Assembly (NCBI RefSeq): GCF_000829415.1
Contig: NZ_AP014637.1
Location: forward strand, 4,481,001 to 4,545,000
Direction of reading: 5' to 3'
Source: Pseudomonas sp. StFLB209
GTDB taxonomy: Bacteria > Pseudomonadota > Gammaproteobacteria > Pseudomonadales > Pseudomonadaceae
DNA: 64,000 bases
Both the position numbers and the translations under genes were made by a program. This document shows positions 19,593-29,222 of the stretch, piece by piece (the first letter of the stretch is position 1; each line of letters opens with the position of its first letter). The notes under the pieces were generated by a model, which was given only the letters and a program-made list of their open reading frames with translations, was not told where the DNA came from and did not search any database.

Positions 19593-20656
19593 CAGACAGT
19601 CCTCGCACTGAAGTCGATGCGCGGATCGACCAGGGTGTAGCAGATATCACCGGCCAGTTTGATCAGCAGGCCAAACAGGGTGAAGATGAACAGCGTGCCG
19701 AACACCACCGGATAATCGCGCGCCACCGCCGCCTCGTAGCTCATGCGGCCCAGGCCATCAAGCGAGAAAATGACTTCGATCAGCAGCGCGCCGGAAAAAA
19801 ACACCGTGATCAGCGCCTGCGGGATGCCGGCCACCACCAGCAACATGGCATTGCGAAATACATGGCCATACAGCACGCGCCGTTCGCTCATGCCTTTGGC
19901 TCTGGCGGTGGTCACATACTGGCGGGTGACTTCGTTGAGAAAGGCGTTCTTGGTCAACAGGGTCAGGGCGGCAAAACCGCCGATCACCAGCGACGTGACC
20001 GGCAGCGCCAGGTGCCAGAAGTAGTCGGCGATCTTGCCGGTCAGCGATAGCTCGGCGAAGTTCTCCGAGACCAAGCCGCGCACCGGAAACCAGTGCAGCG
20101 CGGTGCCGCCGCAGAACAGCACCACCAACAGCATGGCGACCAGAAAGGCCGGCAGGGCGTAGCCGATGATGATCAGCGTGCTGCTCCAGACATCGAAGTG
20201 GCTGCCGTGCCTGACCGCCTTGCGAATCCCCAGCGGGATCGACACTAGATAGGTCAGCAGGGTCGCCCACAGTCCTAGCGACAATGACACCGGCAACTTC
20301 TGCATGATCAGTTCAGTGACTGAGGCTCCGCGAAAGAAGCTGTTGCCGAAATCCAGCCGGGCATAGTGACCCAGCATCAGCCACAGCCGCTCATGCAGCG
20401 GTTTGTCAAAGCCATACTGGCGCTCGATTTCCTCGATCAGCTTCGGGTCCAGCCCCCGGGAGGCGCGGGATTGGCCGCTGTGCACCGATTCGACCGAGGT
20501 GCTGCCCACACTGCCGCCGCCAACCCCTTGCAGGCGTGCGATGGTTTGCTCCACCGGCCCGCCCGGTGCGGCCTGGACAATGAAAAAATTGACCAGCAGG
20601 ATGCACAGCAGGGTCGGGATGATCAGCAGCAGGCGACGCAGGATATAGCCCGGCAT
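19592..20656 (-). CDS. yejB: Peptide ABC importer permease YejB
   Basis: A 354-residue permease of the DppB class with the N-terminal stretch [20 protein letters not shown] and the EAA-like loop [20 protein letters not shown]. It has six predicted membrane helices. It begins directly after the yejA stop and overlaps yejE by one base, so it belongs to the yejABEF operon. Confidence 0.94.
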   Translation of the reverse strand: MPGYILRRLLLIIPTLLCILLVNFFIVQAAPGGPVEQTIARLQGVGGGSVGSTSVESVHSGQSRASRGLDPKLIEEIERQYGFDKPLHERLWLMLGHYARLDFGNSFFRGASVTELIMQKLPVSLSLGLWATLLTYLVSIPLGIRKAVRHGSHFDVWSSTLIIIGYALPAFLVAMLLVVLFCGGTALHWFPVRGLVSENFAELSLTGKIADYFWHLALPVTSLVIGGFAALTLLTKNAFLNEVTRQYVTTARAKGMSERRVLYGHVFRNAMLLVVAGIPQALITVFFSGALLIEVIFSLDGLGRMSYEAAVARDYPVVFGTLFIFTLFGLLIKLAGDICYTLVDPRIDFSARTV

Positions 20657-22525
20657 TTACTGCATCTCCTTGACCAGCGCCGAAGCACCACGTCGTGCGG
20701 CGAATTCCTCGTCGGTCAGCGCCGTAGGGCTGACTTCCCACCAGGTTTCAATGGCTTCGCTGTTACGCGCCTGGATTTTGGGAATGCCGAAGCGGTTCCA
20801 CCACACTGTAGAGCTGCCGGGCGGATAGTAGTTGGGAATCCAGTAGTAGCCCCACTGCAATACCCGGTCCAGGCTGCGGGCATAAGCGCTCATGTCAGCC
20901 TGGGTGGTGGCCTTGACCAGGCCATCGATCAGGCTGTCTACCGCCGGGTTCTGCAGCACCATGTAGTTGCTGGAGCCAGCATCGCGGGCCACCTTGGAGC
21001 CAAAGCTGTTGTACAGCTCCATCCCCGGCGAGTTGCTCACGGTATAGCCGATCACAATCATGTCATAGTCGCGGGCCATGACTCGGTTCAGGTACTGCGC
21101 GGCGTCGATGCGGCGGATCTCGAAGCGGATGCCGATCTGCGCCAGGGTACGCTTGTAAGGCAGCAGCAGGCGCTCCATCCCTGATTGGGCGTTGAGAAAC
21201 GTGAAACTCAGCGGCTCGCCCTGGGCATTGACCAGTTGGTCGCCCTTCGGCTCCCAGCCCGCCTGCTTGAGCAAACTCAGGGCCTGCAGTTGTTTGTCGC
21301 GGATCAGGCCGCTGCCATCGGTGCGCGGTGGCTGGAATACCTGAGTGAATACTTCATCAGGCACCTGGCCGCGCAACGGCTCAAGAATTTCCAGCTCGCG
21401 AGGCGAGGGCAGTTGAGTGGCCGCCAGGGGCGAGTTGGAAAAGTAGCTGCTCTGGCGGATGTACATGTTGCGCATCATCTGCCGATTGGTCCATTCGAAA
21501 TCCCACAGCATGGACAGTGCCTGACGCACTCGCCGGTCCTGGAACATTGGTCGATCCAGGTTGAAGACAAACCCCTGGGAGTTCTGGATCGCGTCGCTGG
21601 CCAGATGCGCCTTTTGCAGGCGACCCTCACTCAAGGCCTGGCCGTTATAGCGAATGGTGTAGCCGGTGGCGGAGTATTCACGGTTGTAATCGTAACCGCC
21701 GCCGAGCAATACCTGACGCGCCACATCGGTGTCGCCGAAATACTCGATGCGAAACGAATCGAAGTTGTACAGGCCGCGACTGACCGGCTTGTCACGTCCC
21801 CACCACTGCGGGTCGCGCTCGAACGTAATGCTGCGCCCTGCATCGACCTTGCCGATCTTGTACGGCCCACTGCCGGGCGGCACTTCAAAGCCGGCGCCGC
21901 CAGCAAAGTCGCGGGTCTTCCACCAATGTTCGGGCAGTACCGGCAGCGACGCCAGTTCCAGTGGCAGGGTACGGCTTTCGTTGTTGCTGAAATCGAAACG
22001 CACTTGGCCGGGTGACTCGACTTGCACCCCCTTGACCGCCTCAAAGCGGGTCCGGTAATCGAGCTTGCCTTTGCTCATGAACAACTCGAAGGTGTACTTC
22101 ACGTCATTGGCAGTGATCGGCGTGCCGTCGGCGAAGCGGGCATCAGGGTCAATATAGAAGCGCAGCGATAGTCCGTCGGCACTGCGTTCCATTTGTCGTG
22201 CTACCAGGCCATAGACGGTGAAGGGTTCATCCAGCGAGCGCACGGCCAGCGGCGCATACAGCAACTTGTCGACCTGCTCGACGCCCATGCCTTTGTCGAC
22301 ATACGGGATCAAATGATCGAACTGGCCGATTTCCTGCGCCGAGCGTCGCATACTGCCGCCTTTGGGGGCATCGGGGTTAACGTAATCGAAGTGCAGGAAG
22401 CCCGCTGGGTAACGCGGCGCTTCACCATAAACGGTCAGTGCATGCTGCGGCGCAGCCCACGTTGATTGCACGGTGCTCAGTAGGGCCAGTGATGCGGCAA
22501 ACAGTGATAAACGAAGCAAACCCAT
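20657..22525 (-). CDS. yejA: Periplasmic peptide-binding protein YejA
   Basis: A 622-residue SBP family 5 protein. A signal peptide covers about residues 1-24 (cleavage near TWAAPQ). The mature part shows the family stretches LRFYIDPDARFADGTPITANDVKYTF and FNLDRPMFQDRRVRQAL. It captures oligopeptides in the periplasm and delivers them to YejBE. It is the first gene of the operon. A strong hairpin at 22621-22649 insulates it from the parvulin gene upstream. Confidence 0.94.
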   Translation of the reverse strand: MGLLRLSLFAASLALLSTVQSTWAAPQHALTVYGEAPRYPAGFLHFDYVNPDAPKGGSMRRSAQEIGQFDHLIPYVDKGMGVEQVDKLLYAPLAVRSLDEPFTVYGLVARQMERSADGLSLRFYIDPDARFADGTPITANDVKYTFELFMSKGKLDYRTRFEAVKGVQVESPGQVRFDFSNNESRTLPLELASLPVLPEHWWKTRDFAGGAGFEVPPGSGPYKIGKVDAGRSITFERDPQWWGRDKPVSRGLYNFDSFRIEYFGDTDVARQVLLGGGYDYNREYSATGYTIRYNGQALSEGRLQKAHLASDAIQNSQGFVFNLDRPMFQDRRVRQALSMLWDFEWTNRQMMRNMYIRQSSYFSNSPLAATQLPSPRELEILEPLRGQVPDEVFTQVFQPPRTDGSGLIRDKQLQALSLLKQAGWEPKGDQLVNAQGEPLSFTFLNAQSGMERLLLPYKRTLAQIGIRFEIRRIDAAQYLNRVMARDYDMIVIGYTVSNSPGMELYNSFGSKVARDAGSSNYMVLQNPAVDSLIDGLVKATTQADMSAYARSLDRVLQWGYYWIPNYYPPGSSTVWWNRFGIPKIQARNSEAIETWWEVSPTALTDEEFAARRGASALVKEMQ

Positions 22526-22620
22526 GAGCGAACCACAAGCCAGAAACTGTTGTGTCGTTCTACAGGGAAAGCGCTACAGCGCCAAGGGCCAAAGCTACAA
22601 GTTTCGGCTCGTTAGAATGC

Positions 22621-22649
22621 AAACGGCCCATCATCAGGATGGGCCGTTT
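22621..22649. terminator. Strong terminator after the parvulin gene
   Basis: A perfect 12-bp stem AAACGGCCCATC/GATGGGCCGTTT (22621-22632 with 22638-22649), flanked by A and T runs so it can work in both directions. It ends the 22671-22952 transcript and precedes yejA. Confidence 0.85.
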
Positions 22650-22670
22650 ACCAGAATCAACTGCGCAGGA

Positions 22671-22952
22671 TCAGTCCTGACGGCTGGTCACTTCCAGCAG
22701 GTGGTAGCCGAACTGGGTCTTGACCGGACCCTGTACCACGTTGATCGGGGCGCTGAATACCACGGTGTCGAACTCCTTGACCATCTGGCCTGGACCGAAC
22801 GAGCCCAGGTCACCGCCCTGACGGCTCGACGGGCAGCTTGAATTGGCCTTGGCGATTTCCGCGAAATCAGCGCCGCCTTCGATCTGGGCTTTCAGTTCGT
22901 TGCACTTCTCTTCGCTGGAAACCAGGATGTGGCGGGCAGTGGCTTTTGCCAT
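22671..22952 (-). CDS. ppiC: Parvulin-type peptidyl-prolyl isomerase (second copy)
   Basis: A 93-residue single-domain cytoplasmic parvulin starting MAKATARHILVSSEEKCNEL. Conserved GGDLGSFGPGQM and GPVKTQFGYHLLEV segments are present. It resembles E. coli PpiC in length and has no signal peptide. The start at 22952 matches the family; the upstream Met at 22982 is not conserved. It is monocistronic, with a terminator directly downstream. The related gene at 13917-14192 is a diverged paralogue. Confidence 0.94.
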   Translation of the reverse strand: MAKATARHILVSSEEKCNELKAQIEGGADFAEIAKANSSCPSSRQGGDLGSFGPGQMVKEFDTVVFSAPINVVQGPVKTQFGYHLLEVTSRQD

Positions 22953-23071
22953 GGGAACAGTACTCCTGTTGAAAAATACCAAGCCTACCGTAATGTGAAG
23001 GGCGCTGCCTGATTAAGTTCATGACCCTTGGCTAATGCCGTGCGGCGCTGACCGGCCCGGCAATAGCGCGT

Positions 23072-23127
23072 AGACCGGCTTCGGCCGGGGAACGCAGCGA
23101 CGCGGTCCCGGCCAAGGCCGATGTTCG
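23072..23127. repeat. REPIN-like pair of GC-rich inverted repeats
   Basis: Two short dyads, around ACCGGCTTCGGCCGGG and CCCGGCCAAGGCCGAT, face each other with GAACGC/GTTCGC edges, as in Pseudomonas REP doublets. They lie between aroF and the parvulin gene. Confidence 0.5.
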
Positions 23128-23142
23128 CGCTGAGGTGATGGC

Positions 23143-24225
23143 TCAGCGGTAGCGCAGCCGCTCAACCGCGCCGCGCAGCAGCGCCTCGGTGCCGGACCAG
23201 CCCAAGCATGCATCGGTCACCGATACCCCGTATTTCAATGAAGGCCCCAGAGCCTGGCAGCCGTCGAACAGATGGCTTTCGATCATCATGCCCATCAGCG
23301 CGGTGTTGCCCTGCAGGCGCTGCTCCAGCACATCGTTGAACACCAATGGCTGACGGGCCGGGTCTTTGCCGCTGTTGGCATGGCTGCAATCGACCATGAT
23401 CCGCGGGTTGGCCTGTTGTTTATCAAGCGCGGCACTGACCTTGGCGACCTGTTCGGCGCTGTAGTTGGGGCCGTGGTGGCCGCCGCGCAACACGATATGG
23501 GTGTCGAGGTTGCCTGCCGTCTCGATAATGGCCGGATGTCCGTGCCGGTCCATGCCGAAATGCCGGTGCGGGTGAGCCGCCGAACGCATGGCGTCGCAAG
23601 CCACGGCGACGCCGCCATCGGTGCCGTTCTTGAAGCCGACCGGGATGCCCAGGCCGCTGGCCATTTCTCGATGGATCTGCGATTCAGTCGTACGGGCGCC
23701 GATCGCCACCCAGCTCAACACGTCATCGAAGTAACCGGCCGCCATTGGCTGTAGTACTTCAGTAGCGACAGGCAGGCCCAGTTCGAGCATGTCACGCATC
23801 AGTTGCCGTGACAGGCTCAGTCCGCTCGCCATGTCATCACTGCCATCCAGATGCGGATCGTAGGCCAGGCCTTTCCAGCCGACGGTGGTGCGAGGCTTTT
23901 CGATGTAGGCACGCATCACCAGCAGCATTTGGTCGCTGACTTCACTGGCCAGCTCGGCCAGCCGCGCTGCGTATTCAAGTGCTGATTGTGGGTCGTGTAA
24001 TGAACAGGGGCCGACCACCACCAGCAGGCGGGAGTCGCTGCCATCGAGAATCGCGCGAATGGCGCGTCGATGCGCTGCGACCTGACTGGTCAGGGAGGCA
24101 TTCAACGGCAGGCGCTGTTTGAGCTCGACGGTGGTCGGCAGTCTTTGCGGATGGGATGCAGGGTCCAGACGGGTGACGGTGCTGGACGACAGTTCGGTGT
24201 TTTTCAGAGTGGCAGGCGCGTTCAT
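23143..24225 (-). CDS. aroF: Class I DAHP synthase (3-deoxy-7-phosphoheptulonate synthase)
   Basis: A 360-residue class I enzyme that joins phosphoenolpyruvate and erythrose-4-phosphate in the first step of the shikimate pathway. Key segments are VVVGPCSLHDP, RAYIEKPRTTVGWKGL, GARTTESQ, GFKNGTDG, VLRGGHHGPNY and MVDCSHANSGKD, which carry the substrate and metal ligands. It is unclear from sequence which aromatic amino acid inhibits it. The ATG at 24225 has AGGA upstream. The 460-base region upstream holds an aromatic-codon leader peptide, a strong terminator and a second aromatic-rich small frame, which suggests transcription attenuation. Confidence 0.93.
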   Translation of the reverse strand: MNAPATLKNTELSSSTVTRLDPASHPQRLPTTVELKQRLPLNASLTSQVAAHRRAIRAILDGSDSRLLVVVGPCSLHDPQSALEYAARLAELASEVSDQMLLVMRAYIEKPRTTVGWKGLAYDPHLDGSDDMASGLSLSRQLMRDMLELGLPVATEVLQPMAAGYFDDVLSWVAIGARTTESQIHREMASGLGIPVGFKNGTDGGVAVACDAMRSAAHPHRHFGMDRHGHPAIIETAGNLDTHIVLRGGHHGPNYSAEQVAKVSAALDKQQANPRIMVDCSHANSGKDPARQPLVFNDVLEQRLQGNTALMGMMIESHLFDGCQALGPSLKYGVSVTDACLGWSGTEALLRGAVERLRYR

Positions 24226-24265
24226 GTTCTGGCTTCCTGGGCGGCGGGTTTTTCCCGCTCACGCC

Positions 24266-24406
24266 CTATAGGGGTGTTCGACAAGGTTGTGTAATAGACA
24301 AATTGCCACCAGGCAGTGACCGGACGGAGGCGGCAGGCTGTCCCGAACGGAGGCTGGTAAATCGCCAGGCGTAGACGTAGTTGCAGTAATCGGTGAAGTG
24401 GGTCAT
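24266..24406 (-). CDS. Aromatic-rich small frame before aroF (46 aa), possible second leader peptide
   Basis: ATG at 24406 preceded by AGAGGA about nine bases upstream. The first 16 residues are MTHFTDYCNYVYAWRF, with six aromatic residues (Phe4, Tyr7, Tyr10, Tyr12, Trp14, Phe16); the rest is not notable. It lies between the terminator at 24451-24489 and aroF. It may be a second translational sensor of aromatic amino acids, or a coupling peptide. That it is translated is an inference from the ribosome site and composition. Confidence 0.5.
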   Translation of the reverse strand: MTHFTDYCNYVYAWRFTSLRSGQPAASVRSLPGGNLSITQPCRTPL

Positions 24407-24450
24407 GTGCTGTGTCCTCTGGAAATCTGTTGTGCGTCGTTAAAGGTGCT

Positions 24451-24489
24451 TAAAAACAAAACCCCCGGTCGGGGAGCCGACCGGGGGTT
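24451..24489 (-). terminator. Intrinsic terminator of the aroF attenuator
   Basis: A 13-bp GC-rich stem (24489-24477 with 24472-24460, loop CTCC), followed on the minus strand by TTTTGTTTTT. It stands between the 47-aa leader peptide and aroF on the same strand, so it can stop read-through to aroF. Confidence 0.85.
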
Positions 24490-24504
24490 GAGAATTCTCT
24501 GGTG

Positions 24505-24566
24505 GGCGTCCCGTGAGTCAGGGCGCCGATGTAGGGGTATCAGCGCCTGTGGCTAAACCAATACCC
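24505..24566 (-). promoter_or_regulatory. Alternative hairpins of the aroF attenuator
   Basis: Reading leftward, a 6-bp stem GGGTAT/ATACCC (24566-24561 with 24540-24535) encloses the last aromatic codons of the leader peptide. A second stem, GGCGCCC with GGGACGCC (24527-24505, one bulged A), follows. Both precede the terminator. A ribosome stalled on the aromatic codons would disrupt the first stem, which is the usual geometry for attenuation. The exact antiterminator pairing was not resolved by eye. Confidence 0.5.
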
Positions 24567-24683
24567 ATAATAAAAATCGACCGGCAGACAGGCATTGGCC
24601 AAAACCCTTTCGCCAGCATGCGTCGCTACCTGGCACTCAAGGCCGGCAGGGCGAACACATTGGAGGGTGAGGGTAAGCGACAT
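24540..24683 (-). CDS. Leader peptide with Phe-Tyr-Tyr-Gly-Tyr-Trp-Phe run
   Basis: A 47-residue frame, ATG at 24683 with GGAG seven bases upstream, stop TGA at 24540. It ends VDFYYGYWFSHRR: six aromatic codons among residues 37-43, just before stop and about 65 bases before a strong terminator. This is the architecture of ribosome-mediated attenuators of amino-acid genes (trp, phe and his leaders). The downstream gene makes DAHP, the precursor of Phe, Tyr and Trp, and the leader contains codons for all three. Confidence 0.75.
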   Translation of the reverse strand: MSLTLTLQCVRPAGLECQVATHAGERVLANACLPVDFYYGYWFSHRR

Positions 24684-24929
24684 ATGATGTCTCCGTGGAA
24701 TGTTGCCGAGCATACTTCAGGCAGTTTTTAAAAACTACCCGTCTTGCGATTGATTGCGTTGCTCAAGTCAAATCGGTTTTTTAGGGGGGAGCAAGTCACC
24801 AGCGGTTGAGGCAGAATTTTATCGGGGGAGGTGCCGACGCGAATTGTCAGAAAAGGCGATTTGATCACTCAGATCAAACCTGCAACGGTGGACAGAACTA
24901 TTCTTTACCTTGGCCGCTCAGCAGTGCTG

Positions 24930-25160
24930 TCAAACAACGTCAGAGGCTGGCGGGTTCTCCGGCGTGGAGATGGTCCCGACCTTCATGCCCAGCAAAACCG
25001 CCACTTTATGGGCTTCGCCACGGCGACCTTTCTTGCGGCCGGCTAAAACCTGATAGGTCGTTGCAGCATCCACGTTGTTTTCACGAGCAAATTGTTGAAC
25101 GGATTTTCCCTGTTGATCGAGCCAAGCCTTGGCTTGTGCAGCAGTGCGGATTACGGGCAT
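24930..25160 (-). CDS. Phage-type DNA-binding protein, BcepMu gp16 family
   Basis: A 76-residue protein starting MPVIRTAAQAKAWLDQQGKS, with a helix-turn-helix-like segment (SVQQFARENNVDAATTYQVL) and a basic AGRKKGRRGEAHK loop. It resembles the small regulators next to the repressor in Mu-like phages and tailocin clusters. It is divergent from the HTH gene at 25243. No structural phage genes are nearby, so this pair is probably a leftover or a domesticated regulator. Confidence 0.75.
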   Translation of the reverse strand: MPVIRTAAQAKAWLDQQGKSVQQFARENNVDAATTYQVLAGRKKGRRGEAHKVAVLLGMKVGTISTPENPPASDVV

Positions 25161-25242
25161 AGTTTAAAACCGTTCAAATCAGTTTAATTTTGTCAGGATT
25201 TTACCATTCGTTAGAATGGGGTCAACAGGGTTGCGCATTCAA

Positions 25243-25638
25243 ATGAGTGGAATTGGATACCGTCTAAGAAAAGAACGCGAGCGTCTGGGCTTGTCTCAGC
25301 GAGCTTTCGGGGAAATCGGTGGCGTGGAAGCCAATGCCCAAGGCAAGTATGAAAGCGGTGATCGTGCTCCCAAGGCCGATTACCTGGCTGCGGTCTCTGC
25401 CAAAGGGGTTGACGTATTGTACGTGCTCACAGGAAAAGCTACGCCAATCCCGCTCGATAATCTCAGCCTGGCCGAAGAAAAAGTGCTGGGCAGCTACAGG
25501 ACCCTGCACAAGGAGGATCAGGACGCGATCCGGCGGTTGACTACCAGCATGGCGGAACTGTCCGCGTCGTCATTGATAGGCAGCAAGCTCTTTTCCAGCC
25601 CGTCCATCAGCGATGAGTCATCAGTTGAAGAGAGCTGA
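25243..25638 (+). CDS. Helix-turn-helix (XRE/Cro-C1) regulator
   Basis: A 131-residue protein with an N-terminal HTH (GYRLRKERERLGLSQRAFGE and the GVEANAQGKYESGDRAP helix), as in Mu-like phage repressors, and a C-terminal helical part without the S24 peptidase motif. The start MSGIGYRLRK at 25243 is chosen because it begins the HTH; the upstream Met adds only non-conserved residues. It is divergently arranged with the gp16-like gene, with a ~80-base control region between. Confidence 0.8.
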   Translation: MSGIGYRLRKERERLGLSQRAFGEIGGVEANAQGKYESGDRAPKADYLAAVSAKGVDVLYVLTGKATPIPLDNLSLAEEKVLGSYRTLHKEDQDAIRRLTTSMAELSASSLIGSKLFSSPSISDESSVEES

Positions 25639-25972
25639 TGGCGGTCGTCCTTTGGGTATATTTGTGAGTCGGCGCACATTTTTTTCTGGCACTGAATTCT
25701 ATGAGTGATAGCGTGTGGTTAACGCTGTCCACCCAACAGCATTGAGTCAGAAACCGGGGGCGTGCCTGATTCAATTACCCGTATTGGCCATGGGATCTTG
25801 GGCATTGCCTTGCGAATCATGCTATAGCAGTCATTGAGGGCTGCTAGGTCGCGGTTCTCTGAGCTTCAGGGCGGCGCTCGACACTGTGTGACGAGTTCAA
25901 AGACCCTAGGTCTGGCTCCCTGTTTTTGTTATCGTGACACGCATTGCTATGACTGTTTCGCGAGGTGTCTCC
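25639..25972. other. gacA upstream region
   Basis: About 330 bases without a convincing gene. It should contain the gacA promoter; no clear -35/-10 pair or known operator was recognised by eye. Confidence 0.4.
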
Positions 25973-26617
25973 TTGATTAAGGTGCTAGTTGTCGACGACC
26001 ACGATCTCGTGCGCACAGGCATAACCCGCATGCTCGCCGACATCGATGGCCTGCAGGTCATCGGTCAGGCCGATTGTGGCGAAGAATCCCTGAAGAAAGC
26101 CCGTGAACTCAAACCTGATGTCGTGCTTATGGACGTCAAAATGCCGGGTATTGGTGGCCTTGAAGCCACCCGCAAGTTGTTGCGCAGCCACCCCGACATG
26201 AAAGTCGTGGCGGTGACTGCCTGTGAGGAAGATCCGTTTCCGACCCGACTGCTGCAAGCCGGGGCGGCAGGTTATATGACCAAGGGCGCCGGCCTGACCG
26301 AAATGGTCCAGGCCATTCGCATGGTGTTTGCCGGTCAGCGATACATCAGCCCGCAGATCGCTCAGCAACTGGCGCTCAAGTCGTTTCAGCCCGAGCAGAG
26401 TAACTCGCCGTTCGATCTGTTGTCCGAACGAGAAATCCAGATCGCCTTGATGATCGTTGGCTGTCAGAAGGTTCAGACTATTTCGGACAAACTGTGCTTG
26501 TCGCCGAAAACCGTCAACACCTACCGTTATCGTATTTTCGAGAAGCTTTCGATCAGCAGTGATGTCGAACTGGCACTGCTGGCGGTTCGTCACGGCATGG
26601 TCGATGCCAGCGCCTGA
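25973..26617 (+). CDS. gacA: Response regulator GacA
   Basis: A 214-residue NarL/FixJ-type regulator. The receiver domain has the acidic pair in VVDDHD, phospho-acceptor Asp54 in VLMDVKMPG and the conserved Thr/Lys positions. The LuxR-type HTH follows near residues 150-200 ([37 protein letters not shown]). With GacS it activates small RNAs of the Rsm pathway and so secondary metabolism. The TTG at 25973 with GAGG upstream gives the family N-terminus [13 protein letters not shown]. uvrC begins two bases after the stop. Confidence 0.95.
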   Translation: MIKVLVVDDHDLVRTGITRMLADIDGLQVIGQADCGEESLKKARELKPDVVLMDVKMPGIGGLEATRKLLRSHPDMKVVAVTACEEDPFPTRLLQAGAAGYMTKGAGLTEMVQAIRMVFAGQRYISPQIAQQLALKSFQPEQSNSPFDLLSEREIQIALMIVGCQKVQTISDKLCLSPKTVNTYRYRIFEKLSISSDVELALLAVRHGMVDASA

Positions 26618-26619
26618 AC

Positions 26620-28443
26620 ATGACTGAAACCTTTGATCACAGTGCTTTTCTGGCCACTTGCAGTGGCCGACCCGGTGTCTACCGGATGTTCGATGAGCAG
26701 GGGCTGCTGCTCTATGTCGGCAAGGCCAAGAACCTCAAGAAGCGTCTGGCCAGCTACTTTCGCAAGACTGGCCATGCGCCCAAGACCGGTGCGCTGGTGG
26801 CGCGAATCGCGCAGATCGAAACTACCATCACTGCCAATGAAACCGAAGCGCTGCTGTTGGAACAGACCCTCATCAAAGAGAGTCGGCCGCCCTATAACAT
26901 CCTGCTGCGCGACGACAAATCCTACCCGTATGTGTTTCTTTCGGACGGTGCCTTCCCGCGGCTGAGCATTCATCGTGGAGCGAAGAGGGCCAAAGGGCGT
27001 TATTTCGGGCCTTATCCCAGCGCCGGGGCCATTCGCGAAAGCCTCAGCCTGTTGCAGAAGACCTTCCTTGTGCGTCAGTGCGAGGACAGCTACTACCGCA
27101 ACCGCACCCGGCCTTGCCTGCAGTACCAGATAAAACGCTGCAAAGCGCCCTGTGTCGGCCTGGTCGAGCCTGAAGTTTACGCTGAGGACGTGCGCCATTC
27201 GGTGATGTTCCTTGAAGGGCGCAGCAACGCTCTGAGTGATGAACTCAATGCGGCGATGGAGCAGGCAGCCATGGCGCTGGAGTTTGAGCGCGCGGCCGAG
27301 CTTCGCGATCAGGTTTCCCTGTTACGGCGTGTCCAGGACCAACAGAGCATGGAAGGCGGCACCGGCGATGTGGATGTGGTCGCTGCCTTCGTCAATCCGG
27401 GCGGTGCATGCGTTCATTTGATCAGCGTGCGCGGCGGACGAGTGCTGGGCAGCAAGAATTTCTTCCCTCAGGTGGGTATAGAAGAAGAGGTCGGCGAAGT
27501 GATGTCGGCGTTCCTCGCCCAGTATTTCCTGGGGGGTGTTGATCGTGAGCTGCCCGGCGAGGTTATCGTCAACGTGATCAACGACGACTTTGCGAGCCTG
27601 ATCGATGCGATTCATGAATTGCGCGGTCGTGAGCTGACCATTAGTCATCGGGTGCGAGGCACCCGGGCGCGCTGGCAGCAGTTGGCGGTCACCAATGCCG
27701 AGCAGGCCCTCGGCGCCAGGTTGGCCAGCCGGCAACATGTGGCGTCGCGTTTTGAAGCGCTGGCTCGTGAACTCAAACTTGATGAGCCACCGCAGCGCCT
27801 TGAATGCTACGACATCAGCCACTCCAGCGGCGAAGCCACGGTGGCCTCATGTGTGGTGTTCGGCCCGGAAGGGCCGATCAAATCCGATTATCGGCGCTAC
27901 AACATCGAAGGCGTCACTGCAGGCGATGACTATGCGGCCATGCACCAGGCACTGACGCGGCGCTTCAGCAAGATCAAGGACGGCGAGGGCAAGTTGCCGG
28001 ACATCCTGCTGGTGGATGGTGGCAAGGGGCAGTTGAATATGGCTCGCGACGTTCTCAATGAGTTGGCGATGCCTGACCTCATCTTGCTGGGGGTGGCCAA
28101 GGGCGTGACCCGCAAGGCCGGTTTCGAGACCTTGTACCTCAACGATGTTAACCATGAGTTTACCTTGCCTGGCGACTCGCCGGCCTTGCACCTGATTCAG
28201 CAGATCCGCGACGAAGCGCACCGGTTCGCGATCACCGGCCACCGGGCACGTCGCGGCAAGACCCGGCGTACCTCGACCCTGGAAGGCGTGGTGGGCGTGG
28301 GGCCTACCCGGCGCCGCGACTTGCTCAAGCACTTTGGCGGTTTGCAGGAGTTGTCGCGCGCCAGCATCGAAGAAATCGCCAAAGCACCCGGTATCAGTAA
28401 AAAGCTTGCAGAGTCGATTTATGCGAACCTGCATAGCGAGTAG
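26620..28443 (+). CDS. uvrC: UvrABC system protein C
   Basis: A 607-residue excinuclease subunit. The N-terminal GIY-YIG nuclease (GRPGVYRMF and [14 protein letters not shown]) makes the 3' incision. A Cys-rich patch ([13 protein letters not shown]) and a UVR motif follow. The C-terminal RNase H-like nuclease ([29 protein letters not shown]) makes the 5' incision, and a helix-hairpin-helix ends the chain. It is co-transcribed with gacA, as is usual in gamma-proteobacteria. Confidence 0.96.
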   Translation: MTETFDHSAFLATCSGRPGVYRMFDEQGLLLYVGKAKNLKKRLASYFRKTGHAPKTGALVARIAQIETTITANETEALLLEQTLIKESRPPYNILLRDDKSYPYVFLSDGAFPRLSIHRGAKRAKGRYFGPYPSAGAIRESLSLLQKTFLVRQCEDSYYRNRTRPCLQYQIKRCKAPCVGLVEPEVYAEDVRHSVMFLEGRSNALSDELNAAMEQAAMALEFERAAELRDQVSLLRRVQDQQSMEGGTGDVDVVAAFVNPGGACVHLISVRGGRVLGSKNFFPQVGIEEEVGEVMSAFLAQYFLGGVDRELPGEVIVNVINDDFASLIDAIHELRGRELTISHRVRGTRARWQQLAVTNAEQALGARLASRQHVASRFEALARELKLDEPPQRLECYDISHSSGEATVASCVVFGPEGPIKSDYRRYNIEGVTAGDDYAAMHQALTRRFSKIKDGEGKLPDILLVDGGKGQLNMARDVLNELAMPDLILLGVAKGVTRKAGFETLYLNDVNHEFTLPGDSPALHLIQQIRDEAHRFAITGHRARRGKTRRTSTLEGVVGVGPTRRRDLLKHFGGLQELSRASIEEIAKAPGISKKLAESIYANLHSE

Positions 28444-28475
28444 AATGCCCGCTCACCTCGTAGCCAGTTGTGCCG

Positions 28476-29036
28476 ATGAATATCCCTAATCTGATCACCG
28501 TTTTACGCGTTCTCCTGATTCCGATCTTCATTCTGTTGTTCTATGTGCCTTATCACTGGAGCTACGCAGCGGCTAGCGTGGTGTTTGCGTTCGCGGCCGC
28601 TACTGACTGGCTGGACGGTTATCTGGCGCGCAAACTGCAGCAAAGCACTCCGTTTGGGGCCTTTCTCGATCCGGTGGCAGACAAACTCATGGTCGCGGTG
28701 GCGCTGGTTATGCTGGTGCAGACCCATGCCAACTTCTGGCTTACCCTGCCAGCGATGGTCATCATCGGCCGAGAGATCGTCATTTCCGCACTGCGCGAAT
28801 GGATGGCCGAGATCGGTGCCCGCGCTCAGGTGGCGGTATCGAACATGGGCAAATGGAAAACCGCCGCGCAGATGCTCGCCCTGGTGATCCTGCTGGCCAA
28901 TCCGGTGCAACTCAGCTTCTGGGTGGTCACGGGCTACGCGCTGCTGCTGGTTGCCGCTGGCTTGACCCTGTGGTCGATGATCCAATACCTCAAGGCCGCA
29001 TGGCCTCATTTGAAAACCACTGTAGATAAAAAATAA
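28476..29036 (+). CDS. pgsA: CDP-diacylglycerol-glycerol-3-phosphate 3-phosphatidyltransferase
   Basis: A 186-residue inner-membrane enzyme with the CDP-alcohol phosphotransferase signature running from DWLDGYLAR to [10 protein letters not shown] and about four helices. It makes phosphatidylglycerol phosphate. The start [12 protein letters not shown] at 28476 is the family start; the GTG at 28470 adds two residues without support. It is third in the gacA-uvrC-pgsA run and is followed by a tRNA promoter. Confidence 0.95.
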   Translation: MNIPNLITVLRVLLIPIFILLFYVPYHWSYAAASVVFAFAAATDWLDGYLARKLQQSTPFGAFLDPVADKLMVAVALVMLVQTHANFWLTLPAMVIIGREIVISALREWMAEIGARAQVAVSNMGKWKTAAQMLALVILLANPVQLSFWVVTGYALLLVAAGLTLWSMIQYLKAAWPHLKTTVDKK

Positions 29037-29055
29037 GTTTTTTAGAATCAAGGGG

Positions 29056-29083
29056 TTGACGGATAGATTTGAATGTATAGAAT
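29056..29083 (+). promoter_or_regulatory. Promoter of the tRNA-Gly/tRNA-Cys unit
   Basis: TTGACG (29056-29061) and TAGAAT (29078-29083) are spaced 16 bases apart, followed by a GC-rich discriminator (GGCGC) that suits growth-rate and stringent control of a stable RNA promoter. Confidence 0.65.
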
Positions 29084-29100
29084 GGCGCACATCAAATGAC

Positions 29101-29176
<76 letters not shown>

Positions 29177-29222
29177 ATTTGATTGCGCAAGATGTTGTTA
29201 AGTGCAGCGTCAAGCGTTTTGA

